Assembly (NCBI GenBank): GCA_002396205.1
Contig: DGXB01000069.1
Location: 9,734-63,554 of the forward strand
Origin: Bacteroidales bacterium UBA4243
GTDB lineage: Bacteria > Bacteroidota > Bacteroidia > Bacteroidales > F082
DNA length: 53,821 nt
Reading direction: 5' to 3'
Part shown: in pieces, positions 25,064-33,605 of the stretch
Numbering within the stretch: the stretch's first letter is position 1
How the letters are laid out: the number at the start of each line of letters is the position of its first letter
The notes under the pieces: generated by a model
The model's input: the letters and a program-made list of their open reading frames with translations, nothing else
Databases searched by the model: none
What the model was told of the DNA's origin: nothing
Made by a program: the position numbers and the translations under genes

Positions 25064-25387
25064 GTGGTAAACGATACAATAATATCAATTGAGACAAAAT
25101 CGCCTTACGAGGTTTTGCTTTCGGTGGCTCATCGGGTTAGGATGCGCCGCTTGGAGTTGAACATGACCCAGGCGGAGCTGGCGCAAAAAGCAGGAGTCCC
25201 GCTGCCCACCTATCGCAAGTTTGAGCGTACGGGTGTCATCGCTTTCGCTAAGCTTCTGCAAATCGCTTTTGCACTCGATACTCTCGATGACTTCGAGGCC
25301 TTGTTCAGCCAACGGAAATACCTTTCAACGGAGGACGTGCTGAATAAAGGCAAAAAACGCGAAAGGGCACGTCATAATGGATACTGA
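25064..25387 (+). CDS. HipB-like XRE-family antitoxin/regulator
   Basis: This 107-residue protein has an XRE helix-turn-helix at residues 20-75 (RVRMRRLELNMTQAELAQKA then GVPLPTYRKFERTG). It would be the DNA-binding antitoxin partner of HipA and an autorepressor. The start is GTG 25064; no in-frame ATG lies close. It precedes the HipA remnant with which it would normally form a pair. The upstream DNA contains GGTGTAAATTATTTGTA near 25040, but I see no clear palindrome. Confidence 0.75.
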   Translation: MVNDTIISIETKSPYEVLLSVAHRVRMRRLELNMTQAELAQKAGVPLPTYRKFERTGVIAFAKLLQIAFALDTLDDFEALFSQRKYLSTEDVLNKGKKRERARHNGY

Positions 25388-25392
25388 GACGT

Positions 25393-26082
25393 TTGGAAGT
25401 GTGGTATCACAGCCGTCTGGTGGGCTGCTTGGCTATGACCGACAACGGCCTTTGCACTTTTGAGTATTCGGGCGCTTTTTTGTCTGATGGCTTTTCCATC
25501 TCGCCGTTTGAACTGCCCTTGCAAAAAGGGGTGTTTGTGGCTAAACGGAATTCTTTTGAAGGCGGTTTCGGTGTGTTCGACGACGCGCTGCCCGATGGCT
25601 GGGGTTTGTTGGTGTTGGACCGATATTTGCAATCCATCGGACAAAAGCCGTCGGAGTTGAATTTGCTTGACAGGCTCGCTTTGGTGGGCAAGTCGGGGAG
25701 GGGCGCTTTGGAGTTTGTCCCCGACAAAAGCGTGTCGCAGCCATCGCAAGTGGCAGAGATTGAATTTCTGGGAAGAGAGGTCGCTGCGTTGTTGGATGAC
25801 AAAGACTATTTCGGAGAGCACATCAAAGAACTGTATCAAAGAGGAGGCTCCCCAGGTGGAGCAAGGCCCAAGGTTTTTCTTAGGGCAGACGGTGAGGAGT
25901 GGCTGGTGAAGTTTCCTGCCAAGAACGACCCCGAATCTATAGGCAGTACGGAATACCAATATGCTTTGCTTGCCCGTGAGTGCGGCATCGAGATGCCTGA
26001 TGTGCGGCTGTTTGGGGGGAAATACTTTGGTGTGCGGCGTTTCGACGGAAACGCCGATGGAAAGCTGCATGTGGTATTATAG
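25393..26082 (+). pseudogene. Truncated HipA-like kinase gene
   Basis: The frame encodes about 229 residues of HipA N-terminal sequence: LEVWYHSRLVGCLAMTDNGL, GGFGVFDDALPDGWG, RGGSPGGARPKVFL and MPDVRLFGGKYFGVRRFDG. HipA proteins run to roughly 400 residues and carry the catalytic Asp and Mg-binding loop in the C-terminal part, which is absent here; the frame stops a few codons after the break. The start is also doubtful: ATG 25377 would give MDTET then the family start if one T of TTT at 25392-25394 were removed. As written only TTG 25393 is in frame. The toxin is therefore probably inactive. Confidence 0.75.
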
Positions 26083-26110
26083 GAACAAGTAAATTTGAAG
26101 ATTAGAACTA

Positions 26111-26182
26111 AAAGCCGCAAGATAATGCAAGAAAACCCGGATTACCAATGGAGGTTCAAATGATTTTTCGTGTTTTTGCATC
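26111..26182 (+). repeat. Direct repeat, copy B (orphan 3' end of DUF354 gene)
   Basis: This second copy of 24954-25022 reads AAAGCCGCAAGATAATG with CAAGAAAACCC next, and ends with the same stop codon and TTTTTCGTG context. It begins 28 bp after the truncated HipA stop and lies 14 bp before the next polysaccharide gene. It has no start of its own. Confidence 0.9.
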
Positions 26183-26195
26183 TTAGAAAGATAAC

Positions 26196-26981
26196 ATGGA
26201 TTTTACCCTACAGAAATACAAAAGACTGCTTCAAGCGTTTTTGGATTGTCAATATGGTTTTGTGACCTTTGAGAACTATTGTCAGCATAAAACGGATTTG
26301 GATGCGGAGCGTTTCGTCATCCTCCGTCATGATGTCGATCTGAAAGCCTCCAACTCGTTGGCTACGGCACGAATAGAGCATTCCTTGGGCATCAAGGCTT
26401 CGTATTATTTCCGTGTGGTGCCACAGAGCAACATGCCTGAGATAATCAAGGCTATTGCCGGTCTGGGCCATGAAATCGGCTACCATTACGAGGACATGAC
26501 GATTTGCGAAGGCGATACGCAAAAAGCCATTGCCCATTTCGAGAAGCAACTGGCTTACTTTAGGCAGTTCTATCCCGTGAAGACCATATGCATGCACGGT
26601 GCGCCAAGAAGCAGGTTTGATGGAAAAGAGCTTTGGAAATCATTCGATTATCACGATAATGGCATTATTGGTGAGCCTTATTTCGATGTTGATTTTTCCA
26701 GAGTCTTTTATCTTACCGACACGGGAAGGCGTTGGGATGGGTTTAATGTGAGCCTGCGTGATAAAGTTCCTGTATATCAAGATGAATGGGTCAGGCAAGG
26801 ATTGGTCTACCATAGCACCGACGACATCATTCGAGCCGTCGAAAGCGGCAATTTCCCCAAACGCTTGATGATGACCACGCATCCGCAGCGGTGGACGGAC
26901 CAACGTAGTGAATGGCTTTGGGAATATCTTTCGCAGTCGGCAAAAAATGTGGTCAAGCGGCTGATGAAGCGAAGAAGTTGA
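26196..26981 (+). CDS. Polysaccharide deacetylase-like protein
   Basis: This 261-residue protein resembles the NodB-like deacetylase-fold proteins found in Bacteroidales capsule loci. It has FVILRHDVDLKASNSLATAR near residue 45 (metal-binding Asp pair as HDVD), GLGHEIGYHYEDMT near residue 95 (H-x3-H-like HEIGYH), ICMHGAPRSRFDGKEL near residue 130 and MMTTHPQRW near the end (catalytic His). The arrangement fits a metal-dependent hydrolase removing acetyl groups from sugars; whether it acts on a precursor or polymer is unknown. It starts 14 bp after repeat copy B. Confidence 0.75.
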   Translation: MDFTLQKYKRLLQAFLDCQYGFVTFENYCQHKTDLDAERFVILRHDVDLKASNSLATARIEHSLGIKASYYFRVVPQSNMPEIIKAIAGLGHEIGYHYEDMTICEGDTQKAIAHFEKQLAYFRQFYPVKTICMHGAPRSRFDGKELWKSFDYHDNGIIGEPYFDVDFSRVFYLTDTGRRWDGFNVSLRDKVPVYQDEWVRQGLVYHSTDDIIRAVESGNFPKRLMMTTHPQRWTDQRSEWLWEYLSQSAKNVVKRLMKRRS

Positions 26982-27032
26982 TAAAATGCCTGCATTTAAG
27001 GCATTCTTCACACTCAGTTCCGAAATTATTCG

Positions 27033-27040
27033 TATTTTTG
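27033..27040 (+). promoter_or_regulatory. Bacteroidota -7 box upstream of the export genes
   Basis: TATTTTTG at 27033-27040 matches TAnnTTTG and lies 35 nt upstream of ATG 27076. No clear TTTG -33 element is at the usual spacing. It would start a transcript for the Wza, Wzc and phosphatase genes. Confidence 0.55.
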
Positions 27041-27075
27041 CACGCTTTTACAACCTTGAAATAGATAGTACATCA

Positions 27076-27870
27076 ATGAAAAAGAGTAAGTTATTTTTGT
27101 TTTTCGCCTTCGCTGCGTTGGCCGTGATGGCGAGTTCGTGCGTCACATCCAAGAAAGTCCGCTATTTGCAGGACATGCCCGTGGAAGGCATGCCGCTCAA
27201 CGAGTCGCTGGAGGCCACCATCAGCCCCTTCGACGAGATGAGGATTTATGTGCTGAGCAATGCAGGCAAGGAGGACGAGTTGCTGAAACCCTTCAATGCC
27301 TTGAGCGGCAACCTGGGCCAAGCCGGTAGCACCAACCAGGGCCTGGGCTATCTTGTGGACGTCAACGGCAACATCCAGTTCCCCGTGTTGGGCGAGCTTC
27401 ATGTGGGCGGACTGACACGCCTGCAACTGCAAGACACCATCGCGACCCACCTGAAACGTAACGGCTACATCAAGGACCCGCTTGTGGTGGCCCGTTTCAT
27501 GAACTTCAAGGTGTTCTTCCTGAGCAGCTCGGGCGGCAAGGTGCTCAACATCACCAACGAACGTTGCACCTTCCTCGAGGCTTTGGCCATGGCTGGCGGC
27601 TTGGACTTCTACACCCGCCGCGACCGCATCGGCGTGATGCGCGAGGTGGACGGCAAGCGCGTGGTCCATTACCTCGACCCGCGCTCCACTTCGGTCTTCA
27701 ACGATGAGTTTTATTTGCTCCAACAAAACGACATCATCTTCACCGAAGACTATGCTCACCGTTTCATCAGGGAGTCGTACTCTAACTGGACCATCCTCTT
27801 CTCCGGAATCACGACATTGGCATCCATGGTCATGCTCTACTTGAGTCTGTCTAGGCAATTCCAACGTTAG
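27076..27870 (+). CDS. Wza-type polysaccharide export lipoprotein
   Basis: This 264-residue protein is a polysaccharide biosynthesis/export protein forming the outer-membrane secretion channel. A lipoprotein signal peptide ends at Cys22 (VMASSC). The Poly_export domain lies around residues 50-150 (SPFDEMRIYVLSNAGKEDEL, YLVDVNGNIQFPVLGELHVG). A soluble beta-grasp-like part follows (FLEALAMAGGLDFYTRRDRI), then a C-terminal hydrophobic helix (ILFSGITTLASMVMLYLSLS). An open frame extends upstream to 26986, but ATG 27076 gives the signal peptide and follows the -7 box. It is the first gene of the export set. Confidence 0.92.
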   Translation: MKKSKLFLFFAFAALAVMASSCVTSKKVRYLQDMPVEGMPLNESLEATISPFDEMRIYVLSNAGKEDELLKPFNALSGNLGQAGSTNQGLGYLVDVNGNIQFPVLGELHVGGLTRLQLQDTIATHLKRNGYIKDPLVVARFMNFKVFFLSSSGGKVLNITNERCTFLEALAMAGGLDFYTRRDRIGVMREVDGKRVVHYLDPRSTSVFNDEFYLLQQNDIIFTEDYAHRFIRESYSNWTILFSGITTLASMVMLYLSLSRQFQR

Positions 27871-27925
27871 CCTTAACGCCAAAGCCTAATCTGTGTCTGT
27901 CTAAACAATTGAAATAAGATATTTT

Positions 27926-30472
27926 ATGTCAACGAATAACATCGAAAACCAAAAACAGAATCAGAACCCCAACGACATCAACGCCTTTTTCGACGAGGAT
28001 TCCAACAGTGGCTTCAAGTTCAAGGACATGGTGTACTTGATCTTGCACAACCTGCATTGGTTTGTGCTGTTTGCCGCAGCGGGTGGCATCATCGCCTACT
28101 ACATGGTGCACAAGCAGGAAAGGATTTATTCCAGTTCGGCTTCCATCCTGATCAAGACGGCGGCCAGCGGTGGCTCCGAGTCGTTCCGTGGCTCGTCGAC
28201 GCTGACCTCGATTTCTGGGCCGGGCCTGTTCATCAGCACGGTCAACAACGAGATCATGGTGATGAAGTCGCAGGTCAACATGGAGAACATGGTGCGCCAG
28301 CTGAACCTGAATGTCGGGTATTCATATAAGACCAAGATGTCGCGGCGCAACAGGGACCTTTACAAGGAGTCGCCTGTAGAGGTCGTGTTCCCCGAATTGG
28401 ACGAGCAGGCCTATGCCGCGTTCTCGGTGAAGCCCGTCGACGAAGAACATGTGGTGCTCGACGACTTTGGCGGCGACATACCGGCGATGGAAGTGCGGCT
28501 CAACGACACGGTGATTTCGCCTGTGGGCAAGATCGTCGTGAAACCCACTTGGCGTTATGCCGACTTCACCAACACGGCCATTATGGTCGTGCATCGTTCG
28601 GTTTCGTCGGTGGCCGCGTCCTACCGCTCGCGCATCGGTGTCAGGCGCGACAACGACAAGAACGCCATCTTGCGCCTTTCGGTGAACGACACATCGCCAA
28701 CGCGCGCCGCCGATGTGCTGAATGCCTTGATGGATGTCTACAACAGGGAATCCATCGAAGACCAACAGCGCGTACTCGACTATACGGAGAAGTTCATCAA
28801 CGACCGCATCGACTTCCTGATGTCGGACATCAAGGAATACGAAGAGGTCTCGGTCGACTTCAAGCAAAGCCACAACATCATCGACACGAAGAGCTTCGGA
28901 CAGGCTTATGTGGCCACCAGCACCGCCTTGACGGAAGAAGCCAAGCAACTCGACCAACAGGCCGACATGGTGCGCTATCTGCTCAATTTCGCGAAAAACA
29001 ACATTGACCAGATGATTCCGGTTGGCGTGGTGAATATCTCGGCAGAGGCATCGGCGGTCATCAACAAGTATAACGAGAACCTTGTGAAGATTGAGAAATA
29101 CAAGGCCGACGGTACCATCAACAACCCCGTGGCGCAAGAGCTGCTGGGCGAACAAGCCAACCTTCATGCGAGCATCATCACGCTTCTTCAGACCAACCTG
29201 AATGGTTTGGAGGATCGCATCGAAGCCGCCAACCGCGAGCGCAACATCGCCAACTCGCAAATCAAGAGCGTTCCTGTCGCACAGCTGGAGCTGAACTCGG
29301 TGGAACGTATGCAGGGCGTCAAGGAGAAACTGTATCTCCAGCTCCTCACCAAGCGCGAGGAACTGCTGATGACCAGCCCCCAGCTGGAGGCCACGGGTAA
29401 GGTGATCGACTATGCCTATCCCAACAGCAAACCGGTTGCGCCTAACGAGAAGCGTTCGACGCTCATCGGCATCCTGATTGGCCTTGCCATACCCATCGTT
29501 TTCCTCGTGCTGAAGAACCTGATGGACACCACAATCCACGACCGCATCGACGTGCAGAAGTCGTCGAACGTGCCTTTCTTGGGCGACATCCCGTTCCAAG
29601 GTGGCACTCCCGACCATGCCATCATGGTGAAGGAGAACGGGCGCGACTCGCTGTCGGAGTCGTTCCGCCTGATCAGGTCGAGCTTGGAATACATGAAAGA
29701 CCGCAAAGACGGGGCGCACGTCATCATGTTCACGTCGTTCATGGTGTCGTCGGGTAAGACTTTCGTCTCCACCAACTTGGCCACGAGTTTCGCCTTGGCA
29801 GCCCGTAAGACGGTTATCGTCGACTTGGATATCCGTAAGGGCACCTTGTTCAAGGTGTTTGGAGTTGGCACGAGGGCGGGTGTCTCCAACTACCTATCGG
29901 GAAAGACCGATTCGATTGACGACATCATCCACTCCGATTCCAATACGCCCAATTTGGATGTCATCTTCTCTGGCCCTGTGCCGCCCAACCCCGCCGAATT
30001 GCTGATGAGTCCACGCTTGGACGACCTCGTCGCCGAGTTGCGCAAGCGTTACGAATACATCTTCTTGGACAATGTGCCCGTTGGCATGGTGGCCGACTCC
30101 GACATCGTGAAGCGCGTGGCCGACACCACCATCATGGTGCTGCGTGCCGGAACCACCGACAAGCGTTTGCTCTTCGACGTCGACAAGTTCTACAAGGACA
30201 ACAAGTTCCCGAACCTTTGCGTCGTGCTCAACTCGGTCAACAAGAAGAAACGCGGCTATGGCTATTATGGCTATGGTTACGGCTATGGTTACGGCTATGG
30301 TTACGGCTATGGTTACGGCTATGGTTACGGCTATGGCTATGGCAACGAAGAGGAAGGCAAGAAGAAAAAGAAGAAGTGGTATGAACGCATTTTCCCCAAG
30401 CACCATCGTCACCACCATCATCATTCGGGAGGCCACAAGCTGACCAAGATGCCCGACGACGGCAAGGAATAA
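27926..30472 (+). CDS. Wzc-type chain-length determinant / tyrosine autokinase
   Basis: This 848-residue inner-membrane protein controls polymer length and export. Two membrane helices (about residues 43-62 and 511-533) flank the periplasmic Wzz domain and coiled coil. The cytoplasmic BY-kinase domain has Walker A FMVSSGKTFVSTNLA with Lys611, Walker A' VIVDLDIRKG with Asp633, and Walker B-like YIFLDNVPVGM. The C-terminal tyrosine cluster is unusual: a (GY)n run at residues 777-806 with 15 tyrosines, then lysine-rich and histidine-rich ends (KHHRHHHHH). The tyrosines are the expected autophosphorylation sites, reversed by the phosphatase encoded next. Confidence 0.93.
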   Translation: MSTNNIENQKQNQNPNDINAFFDEDSNSGFKFKDMVYLILHNLHWFVLFAAAGGIIAYYMVHKQERIYSSSASILIKTAASGGSESFRGSSTLTSISGPGLFISTVNNEIMVMKSQVNMENMVRQLNLNVGYSYKTKMSRRNRDLYKESPVEVVFPELDEQAYAAFSVKPVDEEHVVLDDFGGDIPAMEVRLNDTVISPVGKIVVKPTWRYADFTNTAIMVVHRSVSSVAASYRSRIGVRRDNDKNAILRLSVNDTSPTRAADVLNALMDVYNRESIEDQQRVLDYTEKFINDRIDFLMSDIKEYEEVSVDFKQSHNIIDTKSFGQAYVATSTALTEEAKQLDQQADMVRYLLNFAKNNIDQMIPVGVVNISAEASAVINKYNENLVKIEKYKADGTINNPVAQELLGEQANLHASIITLLQTNLNGLEDRIEAANRERNIANSQIKSVPVAQLELNSVERMQGVKEKLYLQLLTKREELLMTSPQLEATGKVIDYAYPNSKPVAPNEKRSTLIGILIGLAIPIVFLVLKNLMDTTIHDRIDVQKSSNVPFLGDIPFQGGTPDHAIMVKENGRDSLSESFRLIRSSLEYMKDRKDGAHVIMFTSFMVSSGKTFVSTNLATSFALAARKTVIVDLDIRKGTLFKVFGVGTRAGVSNYLSGKTDSIDDIIHSDSNTPNLDVIFSGPVPPNPAELLMSPRLDDLVAELRKRYEYIFLDNVPVGMVADSDIVKRVADTTIMVLRAGTTDKRLLFDVDKFYKDNKFPNLCVVLNSVNKKKRGYGYYGYGYGYGYGYGYGYGYGYGYGYGYGNEEEGKKKKKKWYERIFPKHHRHHHHHSGGHKLTKMPDDGKE
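30269..30340 (+). repeat. 12-bp tandem repeat encoding Gly-Tyr-Gly-Tyr
   Basis: Five perfect copies of GGCTATGGTTAC run from 30269 to 30328, followed by a variant copy to 30340. The unit is a multiple of three, so gain or loss of copies changes the number of kinase tail tyrosines by two without shifting frame. Confidence 0.95.
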
Positions 30473-30484
30473 ACACTGAAAGCG

Positions 30485-31213
30485 ATGTTTGGATTACATA
30501 AAAAGCTGCCCGAAGACCTGTTCCACGATGCGACGGATGTGCATTGTCACCTGTTGCCTGGCGTTGACGATGGTTTTCCCACCTTGGAGAAGTCGCTCCA
30601 TGCCTTGAAGAAGCTCGAAGAGCACGGAGTGAAGCGCATGGTGCTCACACCACATTTCATGAAGGACTATCCGCTGAACGACCGTGCCTCGATTACGGAG
30701 AAGTTTGAGGCTTATCGGGCTGAGGCTGCCAAGGTGTGTGGCATAGAGCTGCGTTTGGGTGCCGAATACATGCTTGACGCCCGTTTCATGACCCATTTCG
30801 AGCAGGGCTTCCTCACCTTGGACAAGGCCGGCAAGCATGTGCTTTGTGAGACCTCTTATTTGATGTATGAGCCTAACATCTCGCAAATGCTGTATGACAT
30901 TATGTGCAGCGACTTCCAGCCTGTGATTGCGCATCCCGAAAGGTATGAGTATGCGGTGAAGGACAACTATTTCAGATGGAGGGACAAGCAATATGAGTTC
31001 CAACTCAACCTCCTTTCCTTGGGCGGTGCCTATGGCCGGCCTGCTTACGTCAAATCCCATTACCTGCTGAAAGAGGGGATGTATGACTATGTGGGGTCCG
31101 ACATGCACGGCTTGGACAACTTCCGCCGTTTCCTTCCCAACATCCATTTGGGAAAGAAGGAGTTGGCCAACTTGGAGCAACTGATTGAGAACAACAAGAA
31201 ACTGTTCGGCTGA
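30485..31213 (+). CDS. PHP-family tyrosine-protein phosphatase (CpsB/YwqE type)
   Basis: This 242-residue protein is a metal-dependent PHP phosphatase that dephosphorylates the tyrosine-kinase tail. It has the family motif TDVHCHLLPGVDDG at residues 17-30 with His20 and His22, LTPHFMKDY near residue 58, LGAEYMLD near residue 92, PVIAHPERYEY near residue 145 and VGSDMHGLDNFR near residue 205. It starts 12 bp after the Wzc gene and is followed by a terminator, closing the polysaccharide locus. Confidence 0.93.
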   Translation: MFGLHKKLPEDLFHDATDVHCHLLPGVDDGFPTLEKSLHALKKLEEHGVKRMVLTPHFMKDYPLNDRASITEKFEAYRAEAAKVCGIELRLGAEYMLDARFMTHFEQGFLTLDKAGKHVLCETSYLMYEPNISQMLYDIMCSDFQPVIAHPERYEYAVKDNYFRWRDKQYEFQLNLLSLGGAYGRPAYVKSHYLLKEGMYDYVGSDMHGLDNFRRFLPNIHLGKKELANLEQLIENNKKLFG

Positions 31214-31235
31214 GCTGAACCGAATGGCAAAAAGG

Positions 31236-31271
31236 AAAAATCCCGATGGGCGATGCTCGTCGGGATTTTTT
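31236..31271. terminator. Bidirectional rho-independent terminator
   Basis: AAAAATCCCGA (31236-31246) pairs with TCGGGATTTTT (31260-31270) around a 13-nt loop, giving an A run on one side and a T run on the other. It lies between convergent genes and can serve both strands. Confidence 0.85.
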
Positions 31272-31274
31272 TTG

Positions 31275-33584
31275 TTAGAACTGATAGCCGATTGAAAGGT
31301 AGCCCGATAGGCGTTTGGTGCAGTCGGACCACTGTGCCGAAAGCGAGATGGGGCCGATGAGGCTGTTGTAGGAATAGCACAGGCCGATGCCGGAGAAAGA
31401 CACGTTGTTGGCATATTCATGCGAGGCTCCGAAGGGATAGGCGCCGAAAAGGTAGTTGTAGGTGGCGGTGAGATAGTGCTTGCCGTAGAAGTTGTATCGG
31501 AGGTCAAGCCTTGCCACGGTCGCCAAATCGGGCAGGTTGATGACATCGGCCATCCCGACGAAGGGCATCTGGTGGTCGGTGTGCCGCTGGGCTACATAAC
31601 CTCCCGCGATGTTCCAAAGGTTGGCATACAGAGGGCTGCCAAACACGCAACGGCCATAGAGCTGTGGCACGAGGGTAAAGCGTCCGTTTCGCGGCGTGAT
31701 GTAGCCTTGAATGGCAATGCCGATGTCTTGCGTGGTGTTTGCTGCGCCCTTGAGGTCGAAGTTGACATGTCCAGAAAGCATGGCCTTGATGCCGCGTGTG
31801 GCAAAGTAGGCGTCGTTGAGGTTGTCGTAGCTCATCTTGACGTAAGGGCTGAGCAGATGGTTGGTTTGGTAATGTACTGAGCCTGCAATCGCTTGGTTGA
31901 CAGAGTCGTTGGCGTAGTTTAGCAGCCCGTCTTGGTCGAAGGAAGCGAAGGTATAGGCGACGCCGAGGTCGGAACTGAAATCAAGCAGGTGGAATTGGGA
32001 TACATACAGGCCGACTGTGTTTTGGACAAAACTGAGGTTGGTGTAAGTGTTGTCGAAGTCCAAGGTCTTGTAGTGTTGGTTGCGGTATTCGTAGCCAAGG
32101 TTGAAATTGGCCAAGTTGAGGCTCGAATAGGTGCCCGTGATGTTGATCCTGGGGTTGTAGCTCAAACGGCCAACGATTTTCAGTTTGTAGCCTGTCAGCC
32201 TTTTGGCGTTGAGGCCGATGTTGAAGAGCATGGCGGCACCCTCTTCGGAGTCGTATCTCACGCCGATTCCAATGGTGTGGGGCTGCGTGGGCTTGAAGTC
32301 CATCGTAAGGGTGTAGGAGTCGATGGTGTCGTTCTCGTTTTCGGTGAGGTTGTAGGTGATGTTGTCGAAGGCGCCGGTGCCACGGTAGACATCGACGGCG
32401 CGGTTGATTTCCTTTTCGGAAATGTGTTTTTCGACGCTGAGCTTGCCTTTGCGATAGAGCCATTCGGTCTGCATGGGGTCGCCGCTTTGGTTGAGGATGA
32501 TGGAACTGATGTAGAGCGGTTCGTTGGCAAGGTTCTTGGCCTTTGTGGCATGGAGCCGCTTCTCCAAGGCTCTGCCGTTGACGGCTTCGAGATGGCGCTT
32601 AATCTTCATCAGCGGCTCGTCGTATTCCTTGGCCTTTTGGTAGCCACGGTTGACGAGCGTGTCGATGGCATCGTGGGTGAAGCTCAGGGTGCCGTAGCCA
32701 GTGATGTCGGGTGTCAAATAGATGTCGCAGAGTTTTTGGTTCTCAATTTTCTTTGAACTTACGGCGTTGTCGACCAAGCCGTTGAGGACTTCCAACACCG
32801 ATACGCCTGATTCGGGTGAGATGCTGTCGCGGTCGCTGACGTCGACGCCGATGATGATGTCGGCTCCCATTTCTTTCAGCACGTCGGCAGGAAAGTTGTT
32901 GACCAAGCCGCCGTCGACGAGGAGGTGGCCGTCCATCCTGACAGGGGCGAACACGCCTGGAATGGCCATGCTGGCACGCATGGCGGTGGGAACGCTGCCA
33001 TGACGGATGTCGATTTCATCGCCCGTGCGGATGTCGGTGGCTACGCAAGCGAACGGGATGGGCAAGTCGTTGAAATCCATCTCCTTCTGGTATCCAACGC
33101 AGAGGTTGTTGAACAGGTTGATGAGCGAGGTGTTGTTGACATAGGCGCTGGGCATGAAGCTCACCAAATTGTTGTCCTTCTTGCCCAACAAACCTTTGAA
33201 GCTGAAAGGGATGTTGACCAGGAGGGTGCTGTTGCGTTGCCTGACCTCTTCCGACATGGCGCTGCGGTCGAGGCTGTTGCCGACATATTGGCCCCAGTCC
33301 ATGTCGGCGATGAGTTGGGCCAACTCGTTGGGCGAGTATCCCATGGCATAGAGGCCGCCGATGATGGATCCCATGCTGGTGCCTGCCACATAGTCGATGG
33401 GGATGCCTACTTCTTCCAAATACTTCAAAACACCAATGTGGGCTGCGCCTTTGGCACCGCCACCACCAAGCACCACGCCGACTTTGGGCCGTGGTGCCTT
33501 GATGTTGATGGTCTTCTTGTTGTCTTGTGCTTGTGCGCTTAAAACGAACGCTGTGATGATCAATAATGCTAATAAACGCTTCAT
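31275..33584 (-). CDS. Patatin-like phospholipase with C-terminal outer-membrane beta-barrel
   Basis: This 769-residue protein has a signal peptide (residues 1-19), then a patatin domain with oxyanion loop GGGGAKG at 40-46, nucleophile Ser70 in GTSMG and Asp224 in DGG. A POTRA-like region follows near 360-420. The C-terminal part, about residue 430 on, is rich in alternating aromatic strands (IGIGVRYDSEEGAAMLFNIG and so on), matching the BamA/PlpD-like surface-antigen barrel. This is the type V-d-like/PlpD architecture: a lipase exported by or attached to its own barrel. The final residue is Phe (SIGYQF), typical of outer-membrane barrels. Confidence 0.93.
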   Translation of the reverse strand: MKRLLALLIITAFVLSAQAQDNKKTINIKAPRPKVGVVLGGGGAKGAAHIGVLKYLEEVGIPIDYVAGTSMGSIIGGLYAMGYSPNELAQLIADMDWGQYVGNSLDRSAMSEEVRQRNSTLLVNIPFSFKGLLGKKDNNLVSFMPSAYVNNTSLINLFNNLCVGYQKEMDFNDLPIPFACVATDIRTGDEIDIRHGSVPTAMRASMAIPGVFAPVRMDGHLLVDGGLVNNFPADVLKEMGADIIIGVDVSDRDSISPESGVSVLEVLNGLVDNAVSSKKIENQKLCDIYLTPDITGYGTLSFTHDAIDTLVNRGYQKAKEYDEPLMKIKRHLEAVNGRALEKRLHATKAKNLANEPLYISSIILNQSGDPMQTEWLYRKGKLSVEKHISEKEINRAVDVYRGTGAFDNITYNLTENENDTIDSYTLTMDFKPTQPHTIGIGVRYDSEEGAAMLFNIGLNAKRLTGYKLKIVGRLSYNPRINITGTYSSLNLANFNLGYEYRNQHYKTLDFDNTYTNLSFVQNTVGLYVSQFHLLDFSSDLGVAYTFASFDQDGLLNYANDSVNQAIAGSVHYQTNHLLSPYVKMSYDNLNDAYFATRGIKAMLSGHVNFDLKGAANTTQDIGIAIQGYITPRNGRFTLVPQLYGRCVFGSPLYANLWNIAGGYVAQRHTDHQMPFVGMADVINLPDLATVARLDLRYNFYGKHYLTATYNYLFGAYPFGASHEYANNVSFSGIGLCYSYNSLIGPISLSAQWSDCTKRLSGYLSIGYQF

Positions 33585-33605
33585 TTTCTTTTGTCTTTGG
33601 TATTA

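Noticed and set aside
25377..25395. ATG 25377 as the HipA start
   Set aside because: It is out of frame with the HipA sequence unless one T is removed from 25392-25394; kept as a note under the truncated gene.
27845..27910. GTCTGTCTAGGCAATT (27845) repeated as GTCTGTCTAAACAATT (27895)
   Set aside because: A short 14 of 16 match between the end of the Wza-type gene and its downstream gap; probably a small local duplication with no evident role.
28322..29719. A 465-codon open frame antisense to the Wzc-type gene
   Set aside because: The + strand frame has clear kinase and Wzz features; the antisense product has no domain.
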